A stretch of DNA of 64,000 nt from the NCBI RefSeq assembly GCF_004216755.1, contig NZ_SGWZ01000003.1, forward strand, positions 372,001 through 436,000, in the 5' to 3' direction. Below the pieces are notes generated by a model. The model saw only the letters and a program-made list of their open reading frames with translations, ran no database searches and had not been told where the DNA came from. Position 1 is the stretch's first letter. Each line of letters starts with the position of its first letter. The DNA is from Kerstersia gyiorum (GTDB lineage: Bacteria; Pseudomonadota; Gammaproteobacteria; Burkholderiales; Burkholderiaceae_B). Below are positions 44,538 through 54,097 of this stretch, piece by piece. Position numbers and translations under genes: made by a program.

Positions 44538-45113
44538 ATGATTGGCCGCATCACCGGCACCCTGCTGGAAAAATCCCCGCCCACGATCTGCGTCGATACC
44601 GGCGGCGTGGGCTACGACATCGACGTGCCCATGAGCACGCTCTACAACCTGCCGGACGTGGGCGCCAAGGTCACGCTCTACACCCATCTAAGTATTCGCG
44701 AAGATGCGCATGTCCTGTTCGGTTTCGGCACGCCAGCCGAACGCGCCACCTTCCGCCAGCTGGTCAAAGTCACCGGCATCGGCGCACGCACGGCGCTGGG
44801 CATCCTGTCCGGCCTGAGCGTGGAGGAACTGTCGCAGGCCGTCACCCTGCAGGAAACCGCGCGCCTGACGCGCGTACCCGGCATCGGCAAGAAAACCGCT
44901 GAACGCCTGCTGCTGGAATTGAAGGGCAAGCTGGGGGCCGACCTGGGCCATGTCCAGGGCAGCGCCGCGCCCAGCAATCAGTCCGATATCCTGAATGCCC
45001 TGCTGGCACTGGGATACTCGGAACGTGAATCGCTGGCCGCACTCAAGAAGCTGCCTGCCGATGTGGACGTGTCCAGCGGCATCAAGCTCGCCCTGCAAGG
45101 CCTGGTGCGCTGA
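44538..45113 (+). CDS. ruvA: Holliday junction branch-migration subunit RuvA
   Basis: 191 aa. N-terminal OB-fold (MIGRITGTLLEKSPPTICVD), helix-hairpin-helix motifs in LVKVTGIGARTALGIL and RVPGIGKKTAERLLLEL, and a C-terminal RuvB-binding domain (ILNALLALGYSERES). It binds four-way junctions and recruits RuvB. It lies 121 bp after ruvC, but ruvB is not next. Confidence 0.97.
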   Translation: MIGRITGTLLEKSPPTICVDTGGVGYDIDVPMSTLYNLPDVGAKVTLYTHLSIREDAHVLFGFGTPAERATFRQLVKVTGIGARTALGILSGLSVEELSQAVTLQETARLTRVPGIGKKTAERLLLELKGKLGADLGHVQGSAAPSNQSDILNALLALGYSERESLAALKKLPADVDVSSGIKLALQGLVR

Positions 45114-45192
45114 GCCGTCTCCCCTTGCGCGGCAAGGGCCGGGCGCGACTGACCGTCTGCCCGGACCGCCACAGCTTGCCGCCAGGCCATGC

Positions 45193-46476
45193 CTACAGCC
45201 GCGTCACCATGACCTGGTCGATGCGGAAGCTATCCACATCCATGACCTCGAAGCGGTAGCCGCCCCAACTGATCGTATCCGTGCGGCGCGGCACGCGCCG
45301 CAACATCACCATCAGGAAGCCCGCCAGGGTTTCGTACTCCCCTTCTTCTGGCAGCTCATCCAGCCCCAGCACGCGTTGCACATCCTGGATCGGCGTCACT
45401 CCGTCAATAAGCCAGGAATGGTCATCACGGCGAATGATCTGCTCTTCATCCCAGGGCGACACCAGGTCGCCCATGACCGTGCTCATGACGTCATTGAGCG
45501 TCACCAGACCGACCACCAGGCTGTATTCGTTCACGATCATGGCGAAGTCCTCGCCAACCTGGCGGAACTGCTCCAGCACTTCGGCCAGGGTCAGGCGATC
45601 CGGCACCAGCAGCACCTTGCGCAACAGGCCGGGATCATCCAGACGCAAGGGCTGGTTGTTCAAGACCCGCTGAAACAGATCCTTGGCATCGACATAGCCC
45701 ACCACGTGGTCGATATTGCCGCGGCAGACCGGATAGGTGGAATAGGGCTCCGCCGCAATCCGCAGGCGGATGACGTCGTCCGGGTCGTCAATCAGGAAAT
45801 AGGCAATGCGTTCGCGCTGCGTCATGGCGCTGGGCACCAGGCGCGTGCCCAGTTCGAATACATTTTCTATTACCTGCTGCTCACCGGCAGCCAGGACGCC
45901 GGAACGCGTGCCCGCTTCCGCCAGCGCCAGGATGTCGTCGGTCGTCACGCTTTCCTCGCGCCGGTCCGGCACCCGCAGGAAACGCAAGGTACGATAGGTC
46001 AGCCAGGAATAAAAGCGCACCAACGGCCGAAACAGGATGGTCAGCCACACCATGGGACGCACGACGCGAACAGCCACCAGTTCGGGCAGGATCATGCCCA
46101 ACTGCCGCGGCACCAGGTCGGTCAACAGGATGAACAACGACGTCACCAACGAGAACGACACCAGGAAGCCCAGCGTATTGGCCCAGGATGGCGTCATCCA
46201 CAAGCCGAAGAAAGCGGTCAGGTAGGGATTGAAAAGCGCCTCGCCGACAATACCGCCAAGAATAGCCAGCGTATTGGTGCCTATCTGCACCACAGTGAAG
46301 TAATGGCCGGGCTGCTCCTGGGTGCGCAGGACTGCGGTCGCCCGGGAATCGCCGGCTTCTTCCAGGCGTTGCAGGCGCAGGCGCCGCGAGGCCGCCATGG
46401 AAATTTCCGCCAGCGAAAAGAAAGCACTGGCAACAATAAGCAGGACTAGCAGGAAAAGATTCTGGGTAAAACTCAT
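45193..46476 (-). CDS. CNNM/CorC-type protein (DUF21 + CBS pair + CorC_HlyC domain)
   Basis: 427 aa inner-membrane protein. Four hydrophobic segments of a DUF21 domain (about 1-190, starting LFLLVLLIVASAFFSLAEISMAASRR), two CBS domains (RVGNIDHVVGYVDAKDLF-like and EYSLVVGLVTLNDVMSTVMGDL regions), and a CorC_HlyC C-terminal domain. Such proteins are tied to magnesium or cobalt efflux; older annotations say hemolysin. With the dehydratase gene it separates ruvA from ruvB. Confidence 0.9.
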   Translation of the reverse strand: MSFTQNLFLLVLLIVASAFFSLAEISMAASRRLRLQRLEEAGDSRATAVLRTQEQPGHYFTVVQIGTNTLAILGGIVGEALFNPYLTAFFGLWMTPSWANTLGFLVSFSLVTSLFILLTDLVPRQLGMILPELVAVRVVRPMVWLTILFRPLVRFYSWLTYRTLRFLRVPDRREESVTTDDILALAEAGTRSGVLAAGEQQVIENVFELGTRLVPSAMTQRERIAYFLIDDPDDVIRLRIAAEPYSTYPVCRGNIDHVVGYVDAKDLFQRVLNNQPLRLDDPGLLRKVLLVPDRLTLAEVLEQFRQVGEDFAMIVNEYSLVVGLVTLNDVMSTVMGDLVSPWDEEQIIRRDDHSWLIDGVTPIQDVQRVLGLDELPEEGEYETLAGFLMVMLRRVPRRTDTISWGGYRFEVMDVDSFRIDQVMVTRL

Positions 46477-46514
46477 AGGCTTGGATGCACGCCGCCCGAC
46501 AGGACGGCTTCAGG

Positions 46515-46536
46515 CACGAGGGGTAAACCCCTCGTG
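46515..46536 (-). terminator. Hairpin after the threonine dehydratase gene
   Basis: 9-bp stem CACGAGGGG / CCCCTCGTG with loop TAAA between the dehydratase stop and the next leftward gene. No T-run. Confidence 0.55.
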
Positions 46537-46575
46537 GAGGATACCAGCTTCATGCTGCCCACGGTAGCGAGCCCC

Positions 46576-47550
46576 TCAGGCGGCCGCCAGGTAGCCGGCC
46601 AAGGCGGTCATATCCACATTTCCGCCGCTCAGGATGGCTGCGGCCCGCTGTCCGGGGCGCAGCGCGATCTTGCCATGCAGCAATGCGGCAGCCCCCAGGC
46701 AGCCCGTGGGTTCCACGATCAGCTTGAGCCGCTGTGCCAGGAACACCAGCGTTTCGCGCAGTTCCTCATCCGTGACCGTCACCACGTCATCGACGTCACG
46801 GCAAAGAATCGCAAACGTCCTGTCGCCCAGGTGAGTGGTAGTCGCGCCATCGGCAATCGTGCGTGGCGCGGTAATGTGGTGCAGCACGCCGGAGCGCAGG
46901 GATTGCTGCGCATCATTGCCCAGCGCAGGCTCCACACCGATCAGGCGCGCGCCTGGACGCAGGGCCCGCAAGGCCAGCGCACTGCCGGAAATCAGGCCGC
47001 CACCGCCAATAGGCGTCACGAGCAGATCCAGGTCGGTCTGGTCCTGCAACAATTCCAGCGCCGCCGTGCCCTGCCCGGCAATGACATCGGCGTGGTCATA
47101 GGGCGACAGCAGCACCCGGCCTTCGTCCCGGACGAAAGCCTCTGCCATGGCGATACGGTCATCCTTGTAGCGGTCATAAGTCAGAACCTGCCCGCCATAG
47201 CCTTCGGTAGCCGCCCGCTTGGCCATGGGCGCATCAGCCGGCATGAGGATCACCGCATGCGTGCCCAGCAGCCTGGCGGCCAATGCCACCGCCTGCGCAT
47301 GGTTGCCGGAAGAATAGGCCACCACGCCAGCCCGGCGCTGTTCTTCGCTCAGGCGCGCGATCGCGTAGTAGGCGCCCCGGAACTTGAACGCCCCGGTACG
47401 TTGAAAATTCTCGCACTTGAAAAACAGCTGCGCCCCCGCCCGAGCGTCCGCCAATGGCGAGCGCAGCACCGGCGTGCGATTCACCACGCCATCCAGTACG
47501 GCGCTCGCGCGGATCACGTCCTGGTAATTGGGAAGGTCTAAAGCGGTCAT
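46576..47550 (-). CDS. PLP-dependent threonine/serine dehydratase
   Basis: 324 aa from ATG 47550 (AGGA just upstream), the usual length of single-domain catabolic enzymes without an ACT regulatory domain. The PLP lysine lies in ENFQRTGAFKFRGAYYA, SSGNHAQAVA is the phosphate/substrate loop, and PIGGGGLISGSALAL the glycine-rich PLP phosphate site. It deaminates threonine to 2-oxobutyrate or serine to pyruvate. It is divergent from ruvB. Confidence 0.92.
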   Translation of the reverse strand: MTALDLPNYQDVIRASAVLDGVVNRTPVLRSPLADARAGAQLFFKCENFQRTGAFKFRGAYYAIARLSEEQRRAGVVAYSSGNHAQAVALAARLLGTHAVILMPADAPMAKRAATEGYGGQVLTYDRYKDDRIAMAEAFVRDEGRVLLSPYDHADVIAGQGTAALELLQDQTDLDLLVTPIGGGGLISGSALALRALRPGARLIGVEPALGNDAQQSLRSGVLHHITAPRTIADGATTTHLGDRTFAILCRDVDDVVTVTDEELRETLVFLAQRLKLIVEPTGCLGAAALLHGKIALRPGQRAAAILSGGNVDMTALAGYLAAA

Positions 47551-47751
47551 TTCCTGACAATCGTCCTGCATGAAAAACGCACGGCACCCAGGCAGGGCCC
47601 CCTGCCAGGTCACGCCGTGCGAAACCATCATCGTGCCACAAACCGCGCAAGGTGGTGCATGTTGCGGCACAAAAACACTGCATGAATCCCGTGCTTCCGG
47701 CTCTCGGCAGGATCAGCAGAAGATTCACTGGACATATCATCAGGTGCTACC

Positions 47752-48852
47752 ATGGCAACTGGACAGAAATCGTGCGCCATGGCCATCCAATCAGACTCCC
47801 TCTCCGCCCGCAGCGAGACCACCCGCCTGGTCACGCCCCATGCCGTCACACCGAATGAAGAATCGGTGGAGCGTGCCCTGCGTCCCAAGGCACTGTCCGA
47901 CTATGTCGGCCAGCAGCGCGTACGCGACCAGCTCGACATTTTCATCCAGGCGGCGCGCAACCGCGGCGAAGCGCTGGATCACGTGCTGCTGTTCGGCCCG
48001 CCGGGCCTGGGCAAGACCACGCTGGCCCACATTGTCGCCCACGAAATGGGCGTGCAGCTGCGCCAGACCTCCGGCCCCGTGCTGGAACGCCCGGGCGACC
48101 TCGCCGCGCTGCTGACCAACCTGGAACGCAATGACGTCCTGTTCATCGACGAAATCCACCGGCTGTCTCCCGTGGTCGAGGAAATCCTCTACCCCGCGCT
48201 GGAAGACTTCCAGATCGACATCCTCATCGGCGAAGGCCCGGCGGCGCGCAGCGTCAAGCTCGACCTGCAACCCTTCACGCTGGTGGGCGCCACGACACGC
48301 GCAGGCATGCTCACCAACCCGCTGCGCGACCGCTTCGGCATCGTGGCGCGGCTGGAGTTCTACAACGCGCAGGACCTGACCCACATCGTCACGCGCAGCG
48401 CCGGCCTGCTGCAAGCCACCATTACTCCCGAAGGGGCCGCCGAAGTCGCACGGCGCTCACGCGGTACGCCCCGCATTGCCAACCGGCTGCTGCGGCGCGT
48501 GCGCGACTACGCTGAAGTCAAGGGTGGCGGCATCATCTCGGCGGAAATCGCCCAGGCCGCGCTCGGCATGCTGGAAGTCGATCCGCAAGGCCTGGACCTG
48601 ATGGACCGCAAGCTGCTGGAAGCCATCGTGCACAAATTCGATGGCGGCCCGGTCGGCGTGGACAGCCTGGCTGCCGCCATCGGCGAAGAGCGCGACACCA
48701 TTGAAGATGTCATCGAACCCTACCTGATCCAGCACGGCTTCCTGCAGCGCACCTCGCGCGGCCGGATTGCCACGCAGACCACCTGGCGCCACCTGGGGCT
48801 GACGCCGCCGCCAGGCACCATGAGCAGCACGGGCAGCCTGTTCGATATCTGA
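47752..48852 (+). CDS. ruvB: Holliday junction ATPase RuvB
   Basis: 366 aa; start at 47752 with AGG 7 nt upstream, though ATG 47779 is possible. AAA+ ATPase with Walker A LLFGPPGLGKTTLAH, Walker B FIDEIHRLS, sensor 1 ATTRAG, arginine-finger region RDRFG, and a C-terminal winged helix ending in GRIATQTTWRHLG. It drives branch migration with RuvA. It is separated from ruvCA by two leftward genes and so has its own promoter. Confidence 0.97.
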   Translation: MATGQKSCAMAIQSDSLSARSETTRLVTPHAVTPNEESVERALRPKALSDYVGQQRVRDQLDIFIQAARNRGEALDHVLLFGPPGLGKTTLAHIVAHEMGVQLRQTSGPVLERPGDLAALLTNLERNDVLFIDEIHRLSPVVEEILYPALEDFQIDILIGEGPAARSVKLDLQPFTLVGATTRAGMLTNPLRDRFGIVARLEFYNAQDLTHIVTRSAGLLQATITPEGAAEVARRSRGTPRIANRLLRRVRDYAEVKGGGIISAEIAQAALGMLEVDPQGLDLMDRKLLEAIVHKFDGGPVGVDSLAAAIGEERDTIEDVIEPYLIQHGFLQRTSRGRIATQTTWRHLGLTPPPGTMSSTGSLFDI

Positions 48853-48899
48853 CCCGCCACGGTTGCAGGGCTTCAGCCGCACAGGCGGCTTCCAGTATC

Positions 48900-48923
48900 A
48901 GCCTGCCGCCGCAGCGGCAGGCT
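48900..48923. terminator. Hairpin between convergent ruvB and PQQ dehydrogenase genes
   Basis: 10-bp stem AGCCTGCCGC / GCGGCAGGCT with 4-nt loop, no T-tract; placement between two gene ends supports termination. Confidence 0.5.
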
Positions 48924-48939
48924 CTCCCAAGGATGGCGG

Positions 48940-51357
48940 TCAGTCAGGCAAGGCATAGGCCATGACGTAATCCCCGCGATCCGGCTGGCCGCGTGAACCA
49001 CTGGCCGTAAAGACAATGTACTGCTTGCCGGTTTTGGGAGACACATACGTCATTGGCGTTGCCTGCCCGCCAACCGGCAGGCGCTCTTTCCAGACTTCCT
49101 TGCCTGTCCTGGCATCCATGGCGCGCACGTAGTAATCCTGTGTGCCGGTAAAGAAAACCAGGTCGCCCTGGGTAGCCAGACCTGCGCCCATGGTCGGCAT
49201 ACCGACCGGCACGGGCAGGTGCGTCTTGATACCCATCGGCCCGGAATCACGTGTGGTGCCCAGCGGAATCTGCCAGACGATCTCGCGGGTTTCCAGGTCT
49301 ATGGCCGTCATCGTGCCCAGCGGCGGCGGCGTGCACGGCACGCCCAGGCCGGACATGAAGTTGGTCAGGCGGTTGATGTAGGGCGTGCCGAACTGCGGAT
49401 AATTCCCCAGGCCGCCAAAATACTGCGGGTCATTTTCCGGGTCGCGCGGCACCAGCCAGGAAACAATCGCCGTGCGGATGTCGTTGACGATCAAGTAGTT
49501 GTGCTTCTCGTCGACAGTGGCGCTGCCCCAGTTGAAACCGCCCAGGTTGCCGGGATACTGGATGATGGGATGCGTGGACTGCGGCGTGAAGTCGCCGTCA
49601 TAGCGTGCCCGCTTGAAAGCAATGCGGCAGGCCAGCTGATCCAGCATCGTCATGCCCCACATATCGCTTTCCTTCAGTACCGGATGACGGATGGCCGGCA
49701 TGCCCACGGAATAGGGCTGGGTCGGACTGATGCGCTCGCCCTGCGGCAGGTCGTGCGTGGGCACAGGCTTCTCCACCACTTCCGCAATGGGCTGCCCGGT
49801 ACGCCGGTCGAGCATGAAGATCTCTCCACGCTTGGTCAGCTGGATCAGCGCGGGCGTCACCCCTCCCTTGCCATCAGGGATGTCATAGAGCGCCGGCTGC
49901 GACGGCAGGTCGTAATCCCAGAGGTCATGGTGTACCGTCTGGTAATGCCATTTTTCCTTGCCGCTCACATAGTCGAGCGCCACCACGGCCGAACTGTATT
50001 CGTCATCCGCCTCGGTACGGTGGCCGCCCCAGAAATCCGGCGTCGCATTGCCCAGCGGCAGATAGACCATGCCCAGGTCTTCATCAGCCGCGATTGACGT
50101 CCAGACATTCGGCGTGCCCTTGGTATAGGTTTCCCCCGGTGGCGGCAATTTGGTGATGGCCGGATTGCCCAGATCCCAGGCCCAGATCAGCGCACCGGTA
50201 CGCACGTCGAAACCGCGTACCACGCCCGAGGGCTCGCCCACCGCCTGATTGTCCTTGACCCGCGCCCCTACCACGATCAAGCCGTTCTCGATCACCAGCG
50301 GCCCGGTATTGTTGAAGTAAAAACGCGGGTCGAAGTCTCCCAGCCCGGTGCGCAGGCTGATGGCGCCATGTTCACCGAAGTCCTCGCAAGGCTTGCCGGT
50401 ACTGGCATCCAGGGCCATCATTCGAGCGTCGGCAGTGGTGAGATAAATACGCTGTTCGCATGCCCCCTGCGGCAAGGAGGCAGACGGCGGCACGCCCTCG
50501 AAGATCGCCCGCTTGGGTGCATAACTGTTCTTCGCCAGATCGGCATACCCCAGGCTGCGGCAACGCAGGAATTCAGGTCCGTCACCCTTGGGGTCGAAGG
50601 ACCACTTCTGTTCGCCGGTATCCACGTCCAGCGCCAGCACCCGGTTGCGGGGCGTGCAGACATACAGCGTATCGCCGATCTGCAAAGGCGTGTTCTGGTC
50701 TTCGTACTGACCGGTCGCAATGTCACCGGTATGCGCAGACCAGGCCAATTTCAGCTTGCCGACGTTATCCGCATTGATCTGCGAAATCGCCGCGTAGCGG
50801 CGGCCAGCCTCGCTGCCGGCGTAATGCGTCCAGTCCCTGGGGGCATCGGCCGGTTGCGCGCCTTCACGCGCTTCGCTGCGCGCCAGTTGTCCGGCGGAGG
50901 GCTCAGTGACGCCGTGCGGCACCAGCATCAGGCCCAGCATCGCGACCAGCACCAATGCGCAAACCGCCCCCAAGGGCCGCCCGAGGCGCGCCCAGGCGCC
51001 GGACTCGGCATTGCGTCGGGCAAAGGGTGCCGTCCAGAACACCAGCATCCCCAGCCCCACAGGCAGCATGATGCGCGGGAACCACTGCCAGAATACGTTG
51101 CCGGCTTCCCAGGCCGCCCAGCCCGTGCACAGCAACAACGAGACCAAATAGACCCAGGCACCCGCCGAACGGCGCACGAACAGCAAGGCCGCAGCCACCA
51201 GCCACAGCAGGCCGATGACGATATACGCAGCGCTGCCGCCCAGCGCGACCAACTGCACGCCCCCGTATAGCAGATAAAGTGAGATCAACAGCAGAAAGAC
51301 ACTGACCAGCCGAAGCCAGAAGACCTGGCCACGGCTCGGTGCCATCGAAGCAGTCAT
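48940..51357 (-). CDS. Membrane-bound PQQ-dependent dehydrogenase, glucose/quinate/shikimate family
   Basis: 805 aa from ATG 51357 (SD AAGGGAA). About five N-terminal transmembrane segments (residues 10-150), then the eight-bladed PQQ propeller with W-docking motifs (HYAGSEAGRRYAAISQINADNV, WSFDPKG, WHYQTVHHDLWDYDLPSQP) and QPYSVGMPAI, GGFNWGSATVD, GVPCTPPPLGT typical of Gcd/QuiA. It oxidises a polyol or sugar in the periplasm and feeds electrons to ubiquinone. Whether glucose or quinate is the substrate is not resolved, and no pqq genes are in the window. Confidence 0.92.
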   Translation of the reverse strand: MTASMAPSRGQVFWLRLVSVFLLLISLYLLYGGVQLVALGGSAAYIVIGLLWLVAAALLFVRRSAGAWVYLVSLLLCTGWAAWEAGNVFWQWFPRIMLPVGLGMLVFWTAPFARRNAESGAWARLGRPLGAVCALVLVAMLGLMLVPHGVTEPSAGQLARSEAREGAQPADAPRDWTHYAGSEAGRRYAAISQINADNVGKLKLAWSAHTGDIATGQYEDQNTPLQIGDTLYVCTPRNRVLALDVDTGEQKWSFDPKGDGPEFLRCRSLGYADLAKNSYAPKRAIFEGVPPSASLPQGACEQRIYLTTADARMMALDASTGKPCEDFGEHGAISLRTGLGDFDPRFYFNNTGPLVIENGLIVVGARVKDNQAVGEPSGVVRGFDVRTGALIWAWDLGNPAITKLPPPGETYTKGTPNVWTSIAADEDLGMVYLPLGNATPDFWGGHRTEADDEYSSAVVALDYVSGKEKWHYQTVHHDLWDYDLPSQPALYDIPDGKGGVTPALIQLTKRGEIFMLDRRTGQPIAEVVEKPVPTHDLPQGERISPTQPYSVGMPAIRHPVLKESDMWGMTMLDQLACRIAFKRARYDGDFTPQSTHPIIQYPGNLGGFNWGSATVDEKHNYLIVNDIRTAIVSWLVPRDPENDPQYFGGLGNYPQFGTPYINRLTNFMSGLGVPCTPPPLGTMTAIDLETREIVWQIPLGTTRDSGPMGIKTHLPVPVGMPTMGAGLATQGDLVFFTGTQDYYVRAMDARTGKEVWKERLPVGGQATPMTYVSPKTGKQYIVFTASGSRGQPDRGDYVMAYALPD

Positions 51358-51809
51358 GGCGATTCCCTTGCAAGTGTTGAAAGACTTCCCCCCTTGCACC
51401 AGGCATCCGGGGGACGATTTGCCGCACGCCAAAAGAGCGCCTGCGCTTCCCGGGCACGCGGTCCGGCCCTGGCAAGCCTATCGCACTGCACGGCCTGCCA
51501 CGGCTCGCACAACAACGCATGATCAAAGATACTGCTGCCTGCACACCGCGAACAGGGGGCTTTTGTAAAGAGAGGCATCAGGAACGGCAGCATCGCCCCG
51601 ATTCCATCCAGCCCCCTACCCCAACACCAGCCATTCGCGAGCCTGGCTGGCGTACCGACGCAAAAAAGGGGCGGAATTGCTTCCGCCCCTTTTACTGTCG
51701 CATCCTGCCAAGCACAGCGACCATGGTCATGCAGCCCTTGAACTTCTGCCAGGCTGGCTGGCGACCAGCCTGGCAGCCGGCCCCGCCATGCAAAAGCCTG
51801 GCTAACGGT
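51358..51809. other. 452-bp intergenic region
   Basis: Contains the upstream region of the PQQ dehydrogenase, a strong terminator (51664-51693) and a second perfect hairpin (CTGCCAGGCTGG / CCAGCCTGGCAG, 51746-51776) just after the S9 peptidase stop. No gene seen. Confidence 0.6.
51664..51693. terminator. Strong bidirectional rho-independent terminator
   Basis: Stem AAAAGGGGCGGAA / TTCCGCCCCTTTT with loop TTGC, giving T-runs on both strands. It ends leftward transcription from the S9 peptidase gene. Confidence 0.85.
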
Positions 51810-53768
51810 TCAAGGCTTCAGGTACTTTTTCAGGAAGGCTTCCATGGCAGCGTAGAACTCGAACTTGTTCTCGTCATTGTGGAAACCGTGGCCTTCGTTA
51901 TCCTTGACCATGTATTCCACTTCCACGCCGCGCTTGCGCAAGGCATCCACCATCTGGTCGCTTTCCGCCTTGTTGACACGCGGGTCGCGCGCGCCCTGGG
52001 CAACAAACAGCGGCGTCTTGATCCGGTCGGCATGCAAAGCCGGGGACGTCGCGCTCAGGCGCTCTTTGTCGCGTTCCGGGTCACCCACCATATCGCGCAT
52101 TTTTTCCAGCATGGGCTTCCAATACGGCGGAATCGTTTCCATGAAGGTGAACAAATTCGATACCCCGACATAATCCACGGCGGCCGCATACAGATCCGGC
52201 GTGAACGCCACCCCTGCCAGCGTGGCGTAACCGCCATAGCTGCCGCCATAGATACCCACGCGCTTGGGATCGGCAATCCCCTGCTCGATCAGCCATTGCA
52301 CGCCATCCGTGATGTCGTCCTGCATGGACAGGCCCCACTGGCCAAAGCCCGCTTCCCAGAACTCACGGCCGTAGCCGGTGGAACCCCGGTAATTCATCTG
52401 CAGCACGCAATAACCGCGATTGGCCAGGAACTGCACTTCCGGGTTGTAGCCCCAGCTGTCACGCACCCATGGCCCGCCGTGCGGGTTGACAATGCACGCC
52501 AGGTTCTTGGGCTCGCGGCCGACCGGCAGCGTGAGATAGCCATGAATCGTCAGGCCGTCGCGGCTCTTGTACTGGATGGGCCTGCTTTGCGCCATTTGCC
52601 CTTCGGGCAGCGCAGGGTTGATGTCCGCCAGCTTGGCGAGCTTGTCGGCCTTGGCGTCATACAGATAGCGCGAACCCGGCGTGCGGTCGTTGTAGGCGGC
52701 CACGATGAAAATATTCTCGTCGCGGCTATGGCCTTGCAAAGCCACTTCATAGCCTGGCAAATGACGGCGCAACGCAGCATCCAGCGCACGCGTCGGCTCA
52801 TCGAAGAAATGCTCACGGGCCTTGTCGGTCTCCCAGGAAACCTCGGTCAGCACCTTGCGCAGGCGCGAATACGACGCGCCGCCGATATCCACTTCGTCAT
52901 GGGCATAGACCAGCTCTTCGGCATCCGGCTTGGCCGGGTCGATAATGACCAGCGCAGACTTGTCGCGCCCGCGATTGCTGAGCGCGTACATCTTCTTGTT
53001 GTCGAAGGTGAAAAACAGCGGGCTGACTTCCGTGCGGTAGTTCGTCGTGATCAGCGGCTTGAATTCATCGGCTTCGCGGTCGCGATACAGCAAGGCGGTT
53101 TCCAGGCCGTCGCTGGCCACCGCCACGCGCACCTTGCCCTGGTGGTCTGTCAGCCAGCCCACGATATTGCCCGGATTGGAAGCCACCAGTTCCGACTTAC
53201 CCGTGCGCACGTTGACACGGTACACATCGAAGACTTCCGGCTGGCGCTGGTTGTGCGTCAGCAGTACGTGGTCGGGGTCATCTTCCAGGTCGTCGATGAT
53301 GCCAGCGCGTACATTCTCGAACGGCGTCAGGTCACGTACGTCTCCGGTCTTGGCATCAACGGCAAGCACGTGAAAGTTCTCATCACCGCCGAAATCCTTG
53401 GAAAACAGGATGGTATCCGAGCCTTTCCAGAAGTAGCCGCCGATATCCCTGGCAGTTTCGGACGTCAGGCGGCGCGGCTCGCCGGCGGGTGCCAGGCCAT
53501 CGAGCGCTTGCACGAAGATATTCATGCGCGCCGGCTGGCCATCCACCGACACCGGCTGCATGAACGCCAGCGACTTGCCGTCGTCAGCCAGCCGGAAATA
53601 GCCTTTCTCGGGGTTGCGGAAGAAATCCTGCAAGGGGAACTGCGGCGCCACCTGGACAGGAGGCCTGGAACTCGGGGAGGGATCAGTCGCTGCGTTGGCG
53701 GTCATGGAAACAGTCATGAAAAAAGAAAAGAAACATGCCAGGGCACGAAACGGAGGACGCGTTAGCAC
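51810..53768 (-). CDS. S9 family serine peptidase (prolyl oligopeptidase type), secreted
   Basis: 652 aa from GTG 53768, which supplies a signal peptide (RALACFFSFFMTVSMTANAA). An N-terminal beta-propeller (about 30-390) precedes an alpha/beta-hydrolase domain with nucleophile elbow IYGGSYGGYATLAG, Asp in VAQGARDPRVNK and His in DNEGHGFHNDENK. It acts in the periplasm on oligopeptides, similar to acylaminoacyl- or dipeptidyl-peptidases. Monocistronic. Confidence 0.92.
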   Translation of the reverse strand: MLTRPPFRALACFFSFFMTVSMTANAATDPSPSSRPPVQVAPQFPLQDFFRNPEKGYFRLADDGKSLAFMQPVSVDGQPARMNIFVQALDGLAPAGEPRRLTSETARDIGGYFWKGSDTILFSKDFGGDENFHVLAVDAKTGDVRDLTPFENVRAGIIDDLEDDPDHVLLTHNQRQPEVFDVYRVNVRTGKSELVASNPGNIVGWLTDHQGKVRVAVASDGLETALLYRDREADEFKPLITTNYRTEVSPLFFTFDNKKMYALSNRGRDKSALVIIDPAKPDAEELVYAHDEVDIGGASYSRLRKVLTEVSWETDKAREHFFDEPTRALDAALRRHLPGYEVALQGHSRDENIFIVAAYNDRTPGSRYLYDAKADKLAKLADINPALPEGQMAQSRPIQYKSRDGLTIHGYLTLPVGREPKNLACIVNPHGGPWVRDSWGYNPEVQFLANRGYCVLQMNYRGSTGYGREFWEAGFGQWGLSMQDDITDGVQWLIEQGIADPKRVGIYGGSYGGYATLAGVAFTPDLYAAAVDYVGVSNLFTFMETIPPYWKPMLEKMRDMVGDPERDKERLSATSPALHADRIKTPLFVAQGARDPRVNKAESDQMVDALRKRGVEVEYMVKDNEGHGFHNDENKFEFYAAMEAFLKKYLKP

Positions 53769-54097
53769 GATGGAATTGCCCTTCTAGGAAAAGCGGTTTG
53801 CATTGTTGCCAGATGGCCGCCCGGCGCTGACAGCAGGGCTGGAACTGGCCTGACTTTCTATGCGACAAACGAAAACGGTAACAGTTCCAGTCTAACGCAT
53901 CGCCTCCCCAATCACATTTCAGTCCATTGCGAAAGCCCGCCAGGCTTGATCACCGGCGCGCCGCCATGGCCTGCGCCGCCCTGCCATGCGCCCGCGCCCC
54001 TGCCTGGGCCGCAAAAAAATCGCCAGGCCTTTTTCAAGGCCTGGCGATCACGCGCCCGGAGGCCGTCCCGGTCAAGGAGACGGCTGTTCAGCGGGCA
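53769..54097. other. 329-bp intergenic region
   Basis: Holds the promoter region of the S9 peptidase on its left and the terminator of the iron/heme operon on its right. Nothing else recognised. Confidence 0.55.
54013..54048 (-). terminator. Rho-independent terminator of the ECF/FecR/TonB operon
   Basis: 13-bp perfect stem ATCGCCAGGCCTT / AAGGCCTGGCGAT with a 4-nt loop, followed on the leftward strand by seven T, about 50 bp after the lipoprotein stop. Confidence 0.9.

Noticed and set aside
44995..46449. 484-codon + strand open frame opposite the CorC-type gene
   Set aside because: Overlaps ruvA out of frame and has no recognisable domain; the CBS/DUF21 protein is on the other strand.
51519..53765. 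748-codon + strand open frame opposite the S9 peptidase
   Set aside because: Antisense shadow; the S9 peptidase has signal peptide and complete triad.
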